This document shows, piece by piece, positions 19,017 through 27,367 of a stretch of 52,003 nt of DNA. The stretch's first letter is position 1. Every line of letters begins with the position of its first letter. Below the pieces are notes generated by a model, which was not told where the DNA came from, made no database searches, and saw only the letters and a program-made list of their open reading frames with translations. The position numbers and the translations under genes were made by a program. The stretch lies in assembly GCF_001858025.1 (NCBI RefSeq), contig NZ_LZQD01000004.1:498771-550773 (forward strand), in the 5' to 3' direction. The DNA is from Trichormus sp. NMC-1. Its GTDB lineage: Bacteria; Cyanobacteriota; Cyanobacteriia; Cyanobacteriales; Nostocaceae.

Positions 19017-19212
19017 ATGACCATCGCAGTTGGACGCGCCCCGTCGAGAGGGTGGTTTGACGTATTAGACGACTGGTTAAAGCGCGATCGCTTCGTATTC
19101 GTAGGTTGGTCAGGAATATTATTATTCCCCTGCGCCTTCCTCGCACTAGGCGGTTGGCTAACCGGTACAACCTTCGTCACATCCTGGTATACCCACGGAT
19201 TGGCATCCTCCT
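19017..19212 (+). pseudogene. psbD: psbD (photosystem II D2), 5' fragment
   Basis: ATG 19017, with GGAG 10 nt upstream. The first 65 codons are a perfect-looking D2 N-terminus ([20 protein letters not shown] through THGLASS). After ASS the reading changes to SNRF and stops at 19224. D2 binds the reaction-centre chlorophylls and Q-A and is about 352 residues. The matching last 37 codons lie at 20389-20503; about 250 codons in between are replaced by copies of other loci. Either a broken second psbD copy or an assembly error. Confidence 0.9.
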
Positions 19213-19311
19213 CCAACCGTTTTTAGTCTATCTATCTGAATAAAATTCAAAGACACGAAGTTGGAAATTTATGCTTTCTCCCTTCATGCCTTATCTTTTT
19301 ATTCGTTTAAA

Positions 19312-19383
<72 letters not shown>

Positions 19384-19543
19384 ACGCTCTCAACGTTTTC
19401 TATATTAAACCCAAATTCAAATTAATGCAATAGGTTTTAGCAAAATTTTTTTGATTTTGTTGTGTGGTTGCTGAAATCCCTAATTTTTTACAGCCTGAAG
19501 TCGCTCCAGGAGAGCAATTGATAGATTTATAGAATAATCTTGT

Positions 19544-20007
19544 TTATAATCCCATCCGCAACTGAGCCAGACGCTCCCTTGCCTTAGCATCAATAGCATT
19601 GGCTAAAAATCGGCTCTTTGACTGTTTGCGTGTTTGGTACTTATGGCGCATCCGACAAACAGTCGTTTCTACTTCGCCACATAGTTGGTGTGCAGATAAC
19701 CATTCAGCACCATACCCCTGTACCATTAACTGCTGCGCCCGATCTGATGTAGCAACAATTACGCGAGAAATTAAACACTGCGCTATTTGATGGCGCAAGG
19801 ACGCACAGGATTTTTCAATATATGTGTCTGCGGTCTGCCCAAAATCCGTGTAATGAACTGTTAAAAAGTCTGTAATAGTTTCTCTGTTGCTGGCGGCATT
19901 TTGATATTGAGCATCAAATACTATTTGAGTTTCATAACCTTGAAAAGCGCTGTAATTTGTTATTGCTTCCACTAATTCCCCACGTGCTGCCTCCAGTCCG
20001 GCACCAT
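19544..20007 (-). pseudogene. NYN nuclease gene, 3' copy without its start
   Basis: Identical to 16807-17270. The coding sequence is cut after GAGLEAARGE-upstream text and runs on the 5' side into antisense porin sequence, giving a chimeric frame that starts at 20065. DGYN, the first catalytic motif, is missing. Confidence 0.85.
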
Positions 20008-20388
20008 ACCACTTTTGCTTCTGAAAACCCCATCTATCGGATTGGTGGTGGTTCAGGTATTGCACTTAATGTGCCTTTTGGTCAAGGTGGCGGTATCCTC
20101 AAACCAAGTTCAGTGACATTGGGTTACTTGGCTTCTGAAGCTAATAACCCTGCTGCTGGTGCTGGGTTGTTTGATGGTAATTATGCGGCTTTAGGTCAGT
20201 TGAACTTTAGTGTAGGCAATCGTATTGCTTTAGCTGCTACCTACGTGCATAGTTATAATGGTGCAAATAGTACCTTGTTCGACTCAGGACTTGATAATGG
20301 CGCTGTCGTAGGTACATCACTATCTAATAATCTTAACAGCGCCAGTGCATCGTCTAGCAACTCCTACGGTGTTTCAGCAGCTTTCAGA
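20008..20388 (+). pseudogene. Porin gene internal fragment (duplicated segment C)
   Basis: Perfect 381-bp copy of 22831-23211 from the SLH porin gene 2,823 bp downstream, encoding the strand region beginning TTFASENPIYRIGGGSGIAL. It is joined directly to segment B on the left and to psbD codons on the right. No start and no stop of its own. Confidence 0.92.
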
Positions 20389-20503
20389 TACCAAAAACAT
20401 TTTGCTAAACGAGGGTATCCGCGCTTGGATGGCTCCTCAAGATCAACCCCACGAACAATTTGTATTCCCTGAAGAAGTATTACCACGTGGTAACGCTCTG
20501 TAA
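20389..20503 (+). pseudogene. psbD: psbD (photosystem II D2), 3' fragment
   Basis: Encodes [20 protein letters not shown] and ends [10 protein letters not shown]-stop, the exact D2 C-terminus. Frame differs from the porin copy upstream. See the 5' fragment at 19017. Confidence 0.9.
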
Positions 20504-20504
20504 T

Positions 20505-20580
20505 GGCATGATGAATTAATTTAGCTTTAACATTCATCATTTTTCATTTACCCTCTACCAGTTGGTGGGGGTTTTTTTTA
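20505..20580 (+). terminator. psbD downstream hairpins
   Basis: ATGATGAAT and ATTCATCAT pair across TAATTTAGCTTTAAC and are followed by TTTTTCATTT; then a weaker ACCC...GGGGT stem with an eight-T run. Typical end of a photosystem gene transcript. Confidence 0.6.
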
Positions 20581-20602
20581 TATTTATAATTTATATTTTC
20601 TA

Positions 20603-20630
20603 TTGCCAAGCCAATTTCATGTGTTATAGT
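20603..20630 (+). promoter_or_regulatory. Sigma-70-type promoter of the structured RNA
   Basis: TTGCCA at 20603-20608 and TATAGT at 20625-20630 with a 16-bp spacer; predicted start near 20637. Confidence 0.5.
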
Positions 20631-20636
20631 AGTTTA

Positions 20637-20932
20637 AGGTTACGAACCCGGAGCAAGATGCTCTGCAATTTTGAAATTAAGACCACTTAGGCAACAAGGA
20701 GGTGATGCCCATGATAGAAAGTAGTATAACCATGGGTCATCAGGTTGCAGTTAGCCGGCTGTGTGCCGGGGCTGTTCTCTAGAAGTTAGCCTTAGTTATC
20801 CTGAGATACTAAGTTAGCTCAATTCACTAGGCAAGCTTGGAGTTCCTTCCGGCAGTCTGGTTGCAACCTGAAGACCCGCTAGACCGCCCTAGGTTAGATC
20901 TTCTGATTTAATTTAGGGCGGATAGTTGTTTA
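20637..20932 (+). ncRNA. Candidate structured RNA with small ORF and terminator
   Basis: From a predicted start near 20637 to a terminator stem CCGCCCTA / TAGGGCGG (20884-20921). Perfect local stems seen: GAGCA/TGCTC; GATG-CCCATG with CATGGG-T-CATC (one bulge); CCGGC-TGTGT-GCCGG; GGCT/AGCC; CTTAGT-ATC/GAT-ACTAAG; and a 9-bp closing stem CAGGTTGCA (20741) with TGCAACCTG (20880). A Shine-Dalgarno run AAGGAGGTGAT (20696-20706), an 11-nt match to the 16S rRNA tail, precedes ATG 20711 of a 23-codon frame (MIESSITMGHQVAVSRLCAG, stop 20782). The start codon lies inside the second stem. I could not match it to 6S, tmRNA, RNase P, SRP or a named riboswitch. It could be a free RNA, a leader-peptide attenuator or a dual-function RNA. 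Confidence 0.5.
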
Positions 20933-21283
20933 TGGGTAAATTTTGGTGTATTGACTAGCGTAGAGATGTCGGATCAGAAAGTTTTCACGTTAGCTTTTAT
21001 TGTACAGCGCCATAAATTTAATCAGCCTTTCATAGTCATCTATTTATAGTTTGGGAAGCTACCTCTTCTAAGAATGTACGCATATCTCCTAAGAATAGAC
21101 AAGAGACATCCGCACATATGCAACAGATATGTTTATATTTGTCCCATATCAAGCGTCTTGCGACTTTTCGATTACTCAGTTTCACCTGAGATGAAGTAGT
21201 ACTCAAAGTATGAATTTTTTGATAATTATTTTGTGCTAAGTGTTTCCAGGTTTTTTCACTAAGTTAGCTTTTGGATCACGCAA

Positions 21284-21389
21284 TATAGCGGTTCTCGGTT
21301 GAGTGAGATACAAGAACCCCACCCCCAACCCCCTAAGAGCAAGCGGGGAGGGGACTATGATGTATTTCATTCAAGTGCATACCGCTATA
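21284..21389. repeat. Interspersed element R2, copy 2
   Basis: TATAGCGGTTCTCGGTTGAG at the left, ACCGCTATA at the right: the best-preserved terminal inverted repeat of the family (TATAGCGGT / ACCGCTATA). Confidence 0.8.
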
Positions 21390-21873
21390 ATTAAGCGCTA
21401 CTTTATGATCATTGCAAGATTTGGAAGTGAACTACTTTTGGGAAAATATAGGTAAAAATGCTGAAATTTGCTGAAATTTGCCGAAAGATTAATAAAAAAT
21501 TTGGCGGAACCTTCTGAGTCAGCCAGACATCTATATATAGAGGTGTCTGCCAACAAAGTCATAACTACACATGATGTAGAAAGATTTTAAGCTAACGGAA
21601 GTCAATTTCCATTTGACAGTTGTTTAATAGATTAAGCTTATCTTGCTCATCAGACTTAGATATACTATAATGACAACCTATGGTTAAAAGTTTGTACATA
21701 AGTTAATTACATGAATATTTAACGATTCGTTAATCAGTTATTAGCTTTGTAAAAACTAGAATTGTAGTAATGGCAGCTATGCTCATCCACAGGTTTCAGC
21801 AAGATGTCGCATTTCTGAGAAGTAGGTACGACTAAAACAGCTATCTATATAAGGTGTGAGGAGTAAAGGAAAA
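21390..21873. promoter_or_regulatory. Leader and promoter region of the porin gene
   Basis: 484 bp without coding frame. Contains a direct repeat GCTGAAATTTGCTGAAATTTG (about 21461) and an inverted pair near 21525 (AGACATCTATATATAGAGGTGTCT), a strong palindrome that may be an operator or mRNA hairpin. GAGGAGTAAAGGA just before ATG 21874 is the ribosome-binding site. Confidence 0.4.
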
Positions 21874-23559
21874 ATGTCTAATCTCTTGTGGAAATCCCTG
21901 GTAGTTAGCCCAGCAGTTTTGGGTGCAACGTTATTACTTTCAGGAACAGCGATTGCAGCTTCAAATGCAACCACTGAAGTCTTAACAGTAGAAACACAAG
22001 CCGCAACAGAGGTTGTTCAACAGCCAGAAGTATTGGCTCAAGCAACCAAAGATACTCAAGTTTTAGATCAAGTTAATCGCTACAGCAACGAAGGTAAAAA
22101 CCAATCTCAAGTAACATCAGTTTCTCAGTTTTCCGATGTTCAACCCACTGACTGGGCATTCCAAGCATTGCAGTCGTTGGTTGAGCGTTATGGTTGTATT
22201 GCAGGTTATCCCAATGGTACATATCGGGGTAATCGTGCTTTAACCCGTTATGAATTCGCTGCTGGCTTAAATGCTTGTTTAGATCGTGTGAATGAATTGA
22301 TTGCCACAGCAACGGCTGACATGGTGACAAAACAAGATTTAGCAACTTTACAGCGGTTACAAGAAGAATTTTCCGCAGAATTGGCAACTCTACGCGGTCG
22401 TGTAGATACTTTAGAAGCACGCACAGCTGAGTTGGAAGCTAATCAGTTCTCTACTACCACCAAGTTGCAAGGTGAAGCTATTTTTGCTTACACTGACTCT
22501 TCCATAGCTAATGAAAATGGAGTTTTTCAAGATAGAGTCCGCTTGAACCTGCAAAGCAGCTTTACGGGTAGAGATATGTTGACTACCCGTCTAGGTGCGG
22601 GTAATTCAACAGGCTTGAGCTTAAGCACTGGTGGCGGTGCAGAAGGTAAACAAACCTTTGAAGTTGGTAGCACTGGTAATAACAATGTCACGCTAGATAA
22701 GCTGACTTATGAAGCTCCTATGGGGCCAGCACAGGTTTACATTGCAGCTAGTGGTGGACAACATAGCGATTATGCTGCTGTGAACAACCCCTACTTCTTC
22801 GATAAAACTGATGGTGGTAACGGTGCTTTAACCACTTTTGCTTCTGAAAACCCCATCTATCGGATTGGTGGTGGTTCAGGTATTGCACTTAATGTGCCTT
22901 TTGGTCAAGGTGGCGGTATCCTCAAACCAAGTTCAGTGACATTGGGTTACTTGGCTTCTGAAGCTAATAACCCTGCTGCTGGTGCTGGGTTGTTTGATGG
23001 TAATTATGCGGCTTTAGGTCAGTTGAACTTTAGTGTAGGCAATCGTATTGCTTTAGCTGCTACCTACGTGCATAGTTATAATGGTGCAAATAGTACCTTG
23101 TTCGACTCAGGACTTGATAATGGCGCTGTCGTAGGTACATCACTATCTAATAATCTTAACAGCGCCAGTGCATCGTCTAGCAACTCCTACGGTGTTTCAG
23201 CAGCTTTCAGACCTACCGACAAACTGTCTCTTAGTGGCTTTGTTTCATATCATGATGTCACAGGTTTCGGTACTGGTGATGATTATGAAGCTTGGAGCTA
23301 CGGAGTTGGTATAGCATTACCTGACTTTGGTAAGAAAGGTAACGTCCTGGGTATTTTTGGTGGCGCTCAACCCTATTCCTTTAACAATAGTGGTACTAAC
23401 TCTTCTGATATCCCATACCAAGTTGAAGGCTTCTACAAGTATCGCGTCTCCGATAACATTTCTGTTACTCCTGGTGTGATTTGGGTAACATCTCCCGGAC
23501 AGAACAGCAACAACAATGATGCTTTTATCGGTACTCTGAGAACAACTTTCACCTTCTAA
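21874..23559 (+). CDS. SLH-OprB outer-membrane porin (iron uptake porin family)
   Basis: 561 residues from ATG 21874; the frame is open 18 bp further up but the signal peptide starts here (LLWKSLVVSPAVLGATLLLS...AIAAS). After a linker comes one SLH domain (about residues 70-130: FSDVQPTDWAFQALQSLVER ... LTRYEFAAGLNAC), a coiled coil (about 140-185, LQRLQEEFSAELATLRGRVD), and an OprB-like beta barrel ending in Phe (TTFTF), the usual outer-membrane insertion signal. The SLH domain anchors the barrel to peptidoglycan-linked polymer. Cyanobacterial members pass inorganic ions, iron among them, rather than sugars. Ends in a strong terminator. A 381-bp piece of it is copied into psbD. Confidence 0.92.
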   Translation: MSNLLWKSLVVSPAVLGATLLLSGTAIAASNATTEVLTVETQAATEVVQQPEVLAQATKDTQVLDQVNRYSNEGKNQSQVTSVSQFSDVQPTDWAFQALQSLVERYGCIAGYPNGTYRGNRALTRYEFAAGLNACLDRVNELIATATADMVTKQDLATLQRLQEEFSAELATLRGRVDTLEARTAELEANQFSTTTKLQGEAIFAYTDSSIANENGVFQDRVRLNLQSSFTGRDMLTTRLGAGNSTGLSLSTGGGAEGKQTFEVGSTGNNNVTLDKLTYEAPMGPAQVYIAASGGQHSDYAAVNNPYFFDKTDGGNGALTTFASENPIYRIGGGSGIALNVPFGQGGGILKPSSVTLGYLASEANNPAAGAGLFDGNYAALGQLNFSVGNRIALAATYVHSYNGANSTLFDSGLDNGAVVGTSLSNNLNSASASSSNSYGVSAAFRPTDKLSLSGFVSYHDVTGFGTGDDYEAWSYGVGIALPDFGKKGNVLGIFGGAQPYSFNNSGTNSSDIPYQVEGFYKYRVSDNISVTPGVIWVTSPGQNSNNNDAFIGTLRTTFTF

Positions 23560-23598
23560 AAAGTTGATAATTTTCAGAAAATTTAGAAAACTATTTTT

Positions 23599-23622
23599 AC
23601 CCGCTTTACGGCGGGTTTTTTT
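23599..23622 (+). terminator. Rho-independent terminator of the porin gene
   Basis: ACCCGC-TTTACG-GCGGGT followed by seven T. Confidence 0.85.
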
Positions 23623-23781
23623 GTAGGAAAAAAGAACAAACCCCAGTGGTGAACCGGAGTATACTAGAAGAAGGGTGAAACGTGTTTGTGTAGCTCCTCT
23701 GAAAGAAGCATAGCATCTTGAATTGTTTACCCTTCATCCTTCAACTTTGATTTTTTATCCTTTATTGTTAAATTACTGCTT

Positions 23782-24222
23782 GTGGAACTATCTTGTAAAT
23801 CAGAATACGCAATTCTTGCCTTATTAGAAATGGCAATTCATTACGAAAGCGGCGAACCAATGCAAATTCGACAAATTGCCGCGCAACAAAATATACCTGA
23901 TCGATATTTGGAACAGCTGTTAGCTACCTTGCGGCGCGGAGGTATAGTCAAGAGTCTCCGGGGTTCAAAAGGCGGCTATTTTTTGGCGCGAGAACCTTGG
24001 AAAATTAGCGTTTTAGATATATTGGAATGTTTAGAAGGGTTAGATGTGCGCCCAGGTGAGGAAGATACTAATAACCCCAAAAGTACGGATAGTGCGATTG
24101 TAGACGAAATTTGGCTAGAAGCTCGTCAGGCAGCAAATTCAGTCCTGCAAAAACATTCGCTTCAGGATCTTTGTGAAAAGCGAAATGCAAGGCGGCAATT
24201 AGATATCATGTACTACATTTAA
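23782..24222 (+). CDS. Rrf2-family transcriptional regulator
   Basis: 146 residues, GTG start. Winged helix at 1-80 ([20 protein letters not shown], then [20 protein letters not shown] and [15 protein letters not shown]). The three cysteines that hold a 2Fe-2S cluster in IscR are absent from the usual loop; Cys residues sit elsewhere (Cys83, Cys131 region), so an iron-sulfur sensor of the IscR type is not supported. It precedes cysK by 17 bp. In Bacillus the Rrf2 protein CymR represses cysteine genes and is held by CysK itself, so a similar control of cysteine supply is a good inference. Confidence 0.9.
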   Translation: MELSCKSEYAILALLEMAIHYESGEPMQIRQIAAQQNIPDRYLEQLLATLRRGGIVKSLRGSKGGYFLAREPWKISVLDILECLEGLDVRPGEEDTNNPKSTDSAIVDEIWLEARQAANSVLQKHSLQDLCEKRNARRQLDIMYYI

Positions 24223-24239
24223 AGAAAGAAAAATTGATC

Positions 24240-25202
24240 ATGCGGATTGCTCAGAATATTACAGAACTAATTGGACGGACACCTTTAGTACAATTAAACC
24301 GCATTCCCCAAGCAGAAGGATGTGTAGCGCAAATTGTCCTGAAACTAGAAAGTATGAATCCTTCTTCTTCAGTCAAAGATAGAATTGGGATCAGTATGAT
24401 TAGTGCTGCTGAGGAGGAAGGACTGATTACTCCTGAGAAAACAATATTGGTAGAGCCGACATCTGGAAATACAGGAATTGCTTTGGCAATGACAGCGGCT
24501 GCTAAAGGGTATAGATTAATTTTGACTATGCCGGAAACTATGAGTGCCGAGCGACGGGCTATGTTGCGGGCTTATGGTGCTGAATTGGAACTCACACCAG
24601 GGATTGAAGGGATGAGTGGGGCAATTCGCAAAGCGCAGGAAATTGTGGATAGAACGCCTTATGCTTATATGTTGCAACAGTTCCGCAATCCGGCCAATGC
24701 CAAAATACATCGGCAAACTACAGCAGAGGAAATCTGGGAAGATACCGACGGCAAGGTAGATATGATTGTGGCTGGGGTGGGTACAGGTGGTACGATTACT
24801 GGTGTGGCTGAGGTGATTAAGGCACGGAAACCAAGTTTTCAAGCGATCGCAGTTGAACCAGCTAATAGCCCAGTGTTATCGGGCGGTAAACCGGGTCCCC
24901 ACAAGGTTCAGGGCATTGGGGCAGGGTTTATTCCCCAAGTGTTAAAAGTAGAATTGATTGATGAAGTAATTACAGTTACGGATGAAGAAGCGATCGCTTA
25001 TAGTCGGCGTTTAGCTAGAGAAGAAGGGCTATTATCTGGAATTTCCAGCGGTGCTGCACTCTGTGCTGCGATTCGTGTCGCCCAACGTCCAGAAAATCAG
25101 GGACGTTTAATAGTCATGATTCAACCGAGTTTTGGTGAGAGATATTTGAGTACACCATTATTCCAAGATTTAGAAGCAAAAGTTGCAAGTAGTATCAGCT
25201 AA
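24240..25202 (+). CDS. cysK: Cysteine synthase A (O-acetylserine sulfhydrylase)
   Basis: 320 residues from ATG 24240 (a TTG 6 bp upstream is in frame but less likely). PLP lysine in [11 protein letters not shown], substrate loop TSGNTG, phosphate-binding GTGGT ([16 protein letters not shown]), and SGISSGAAL near the end. It joins O-acetylserine and sulfide into cysteine. Second gene of the Rrf2-cysK unit. Confidence 0.93.
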   Translation: MRIAQNITELIGRTPLVQLNRIPQAEGCVAQIVLKLESMNPSSSVKDRIGISMISAAEEEGLITPEKTILVEPTSGNTGIALAMTAAAKGYRLILTMPETMSAERRAMLRAYGAELELTPGIEGMSGAIRKAQEIVDRTPYAYMLQQFRNPANAKIHRQTTAEEIWEDTDGKVDMIVAGVGTGGTITGVAEVIKARKPSFQAIAVEPANSPVLSGGKPGPHKVQGIGAGFIPQVLKVELIDEVITVTDEEAIAYSRRLAREEGLLSGISSGAALCAAIRVAQRPENQGRLIVMIQPSFGERYLSTPLFQDLEAKVASSIS

Positions 25203-25261
25203 CGATACGTTAGATTAAATCAGTTAACCAATAACTGATGATTGATAACTGTTAACTGATC

Positions 25262-25948
25262 ATGGTCGATTCTAACCACTACGAAACCCTAAAAGTTAAT
25301 TCCAAAGCCAGCCAAGCGGAGATTAAACAAGCTTATCGTCGCTTGGTTAAGCTTTTTCATCCTGATACTAATCAGAAGACAGCAAATAACGAGCAAATTA
25401 TTCTCATTAATGCGGCTTATGAGGTTTTAGGCGACACTCAAAATCGCCAGCACTATGACCAAAAACTGCGGCATAATTCTCAAAAATCAAGTATTCCTAA
25501 GCCAAAGCGCAATTCTGAGCAGAAACCTTATCAAACAACCAGGCCAACGGGAAGAGATGCTGATGAACAAGTCGAAGAATGGTTGCGCCGAGTTTATAAA
25601 CCAGTCAATCGGATACTTTGTACCATTCTCAGTTCTCTAGAGGAACAACTTGAGGAATTAGCGGCAGATCCTTTTGATGATGAATTGTTAGACGAATTTC
25701 AGGATTATTTAGAATCTTGTCGAGAAGATTTGAAGGAAGCTCAAATTAGGTTTCGTTCTTTGCCGAATCCTGCTACTTTCGCAGCAGCAGCAGCGCACCT
25801 CTACTATTGTTTGAGTCAAGTTGCAGATGGAATAGAAGAGTTGGCGTATTTTCCGTTAAGTTATGATGATCGCTATTTGCATACAGGTAAAGAATTATTT
25901 AGAATAGCTAAAAGATTGCAGCGTGAAGCTCAAGAATCGGTGAGTTGA
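25262..25948 (+). CDS. J-domain (DnaJ-like) co-chaperone
   Basis: 228 residues. N-terminal J domain (about 5-68) with the essential HPD in RLVKLFHPDTNQ; no Gly/Phe-rich region, zinc fingers or DnaJ C-terminal domains. The rest is helical and acidic (LEEQLEELAADPFDDELLDE). It would stimulate a DnaK ATPase toward a special client. 59 bp after cysK, possibly on the same transcript; no functional link is evident. Confidence 0.88.
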   Translation: MVDSNHYETLKVNSKASQAEIKQAYRRLVKLFHPDTNQKTANNEQIILINAAYEVLGDTQNRQHYDQKLRHNSQKSSIPKPKRNSEQKPYQTTRPTGRDADEQVEEWLRRVYKPVNRILCTILSSLEEQLEELAADPFDDELLDEFQDYLESCREDLKEAQIRFRSLPNPATFAAAAAHLYYCLSQVADGIEELAYFPLSYDDRYLHTGKELFRIAKRLQREAQESVS

Positions 25949-25968
25949 AAAATGTAGCAATATCAATT

Positions 25969-26505
25969 CTATAATTTATGTAAAAGTTCTTGATAACTAA
26001 CAATTGCAGTATTTTCAAATTTTGTAATCACTAATAAATCTTGATCACCTGTAACTAAAAAATTTGCGTCACTATCTTTTGCTAGTGCTAAAAGATAATT
26101 ATCTTTCGCATCCCGACAAATAAAAACTTCTGAGGTTATATTTATAAATACACCAATAGTTCGTAAAAGTTTAATTAATTCATTGACTTTGTTAGACGGA
26201 AAATATTTTTGCAACTTAGAGGATGTTTGAAAAGTTGCAAATTATACTCTAAACCCCTCTCCAAACCTCTCCCCCACAGGGAGAGAGGCTTTGATTCTTA
26301 CTCCCCTTCCCTGGTAGGGAAGGGGTTGGGGGTTAGGTTCTGAGACTTTTGATGTTACCAAAAATACTTTTAAAACATCCTCTTAGGACGTTGAGTTACT
26401 AAAGTAATTTCTTCTAATATTTGTTCAGAAATTACTACTAGAATTTTTTCTGCAACTAAAAGGTTTTTTAAATCTTTCAGTTCTTTACCAATCAAAAAAC
26501 TAATC
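25969..26505 (-). pseudogene. PIN-family toxin gene, left copy, MITE-interrupted and lacking its 5' end
   Basis: Minus strand. The distal part (26214-25969) encodes the second half of a PIN domain: FICRDAKDNYLLALAKDSDA, then NFLVTGDQDLLVI with the conserved acidic residues. A 164-bp element separates it from a piece of the first half (26505-26383). The antitoxin-proximal end and first Asp are missing. Non-functional as it stands. Confidence 0.8.
26219..26382. mobile_element. 164-bp MITE with R1 core, copy 1
   Basis: Ends GAGGATGTTTGAAAAG and CTTTTAAAACATCCTC, 16-bp inverted repeats with one mismatch, flanked by TTA on both sides as a 3-bp target duplication. The middle is the R1 repeat. Removing it restores RPKLQKYFPS across the PIN gene. 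Confidence 0.85.
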
Positions 26506-26520
26506 TTACTCCCCTTCCCT

Positions 26521-27067
26521 AATATCAATTCTATAATTTATGTAAAAGTTCTTGATAACTAACAATTGCAGTATTTTCAAATTTTGTAATCACTAATAAA
26601 TCTTGATCACCTGTAACTAAAAAATTTGCGTCACTATCTTTTGCTAGTGCTAAAAGATAATTATCTTTCGCATCCCGACAAATAAAAACTTCTGAGGTTA
26701 TATTTATAAATACACCAATAGTTCGTAAAAGTTTAATTAATTCATTGACTTTGTTAGACGGAAAATATTTTTGCAACTTAGAGGATGTTTGAAAAGTTGC
26801 AAATTATACTCTAAACCCCTCTCCAAACCTCTCCCCCACAGGGAGAGAGGCTTTGATTCTTACTCCCCTTCCCTGGTAGGGAAGGGGTTGGGGGTTAGGT
26901 TTTGAGACTTTTGATGTTACCAAAAATACTTTTAAAACATCCTCTTAGGACGTTGAGTTACTAAAGTAATTTCTTCTAATATTTGTTCAGAAATTACTAC
27001 TAGAATTTTTTCTGCAACTAAAAGGTTTTTTAAATCTTTCAGTTCTTTACCAATCAAAAAACTAATC
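26521..27067. repeat. Tandem duplication D, right copy
   Basis: See 25959-26505. This copy continues into the unique 5' end of the toxin gene and the antitoxin, so it is the original locus. Confidence 0.93.
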
Positions 27068-27085
27068 CAAAGATTAGTATCAATA
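26531..27085 (-). pseudogene. PIN-family toxin gene, right copy, interrupted by a MITE
   Basis: Reading from the antitoxin end on the minus strand: KIIIDTNLWISFLIGKELKD (first Asp present) to TQRPK, then the MITE, then LQKYFPSNKVNELIKLLRTI to the C-terminus. No ATG is seen just before KIIID, where TGT AAG stands; the start codon may be lost or a rare codon used. PIN proteins of this type are RNases of type II toxin-antitoxin systems. The insertion adds stops, so the toxin is inactive. Confidence 0.8.
26781..26944. mobile_element. 164-bp MITE with R1 core, copy 2
   Basis: Same structure and the same TTA target duplication as 26219-26382. Since both copies sit at the same place in the gene, the insertion came before the tandem duplication. 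The right end motif also occurs alone at 31270-31285. Confidence 0.85.
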
Positions 27086-27086
27086 A

Positions 27087-27329
27087 TTATCTTACACTGC
27101 TTTGTTTTCTGTCATAAATTTGAGAGCGGACAATTTCAACTTCTTCAGTAATTTCTGCTAATGATAATTCATCAGTTTGAAATACTTCCAATAACTTTGT
27201 TAATTTATGATTCAATGTTTCTTTTTCTAGTTTTTTGCTAAGTAATAATTTTTCAGAATCAGAGAGTTGTTTAACTAGAGTCAGAATTTGCTCAAATGTC
27301 AATGGTAGTTGATAGATATTTTGTAGCAT
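27087..27329 (-). CDS. Antitoxin-like protein of the PIN toxin locus
   Basis: 80 residues: IYQLPLTFEQILTLVKQLSD, then EKLLLSKKLEKETLNHKLTK and a helical acidic tail. This is the usual layout of small cyanobacterial antitoxins found immediately before PIN toxins; the stop codon nearly touches the toxin frame. With the toxin destroyed, the antitoxin is an orphan. It may still repress its own promoter. Confidence 0.65.
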   Translation of the reverse strand: MLQNIYQLPLTFEQILTLVKQLSDSEKLLLSKKLEKETLNHKLTKLLEVFQTDELSLAEITEEVEIVRSQIYDRKQSSVR

Positions 27330-27367
27330 AGTATTAATTCTCCTATTTTGATCAAATTAACCACCAA

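Larger units (their letters stand above)
25959..26505. repeat. Tandem duplication D, left copy
   Basis: 547 bp repeated at 26521-27067 with one difference seen (TTAGGTTCTGAG against TTAGGTTTTGAG). The 15-bp spacer TTACTCCCCTTCCCT (26506-26520) equals text inside the MITE carried by both copies. Confidence 0.93.

Noticed and set aside
19544-20065. 173-codon NYN-like ORF with a new N-terminus
   Set aside because: The first 20 residues are antisense porin text; this is the truncated copy of 16807-17355.
19957-20472. 171-codon ORF across segments B', C' and psbD end
   Set aside because: Chimera of antisense NYN gene, porin fragment and out-of-frame psbD; only an effect of the joins.
20711-20782. 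PatS/HetN-type peptide (RGSGR) in the 23-codon frame
   Set aside because: The peptide MIESSITMGHQVAVSRLCAG lacks the ERGSGR motif, so a heterocyst inhibitor role is not supported.
20637-20932. 6S RNA, tmRNA, SRP RNA or RNase P RNA
   Set aside because: No tRNA-like ends, no GGAAGGAAGCA SRP loop, no GAGGAAAGTCC RNase P core, and several separate hairpins rather than one long 6S hairpin.
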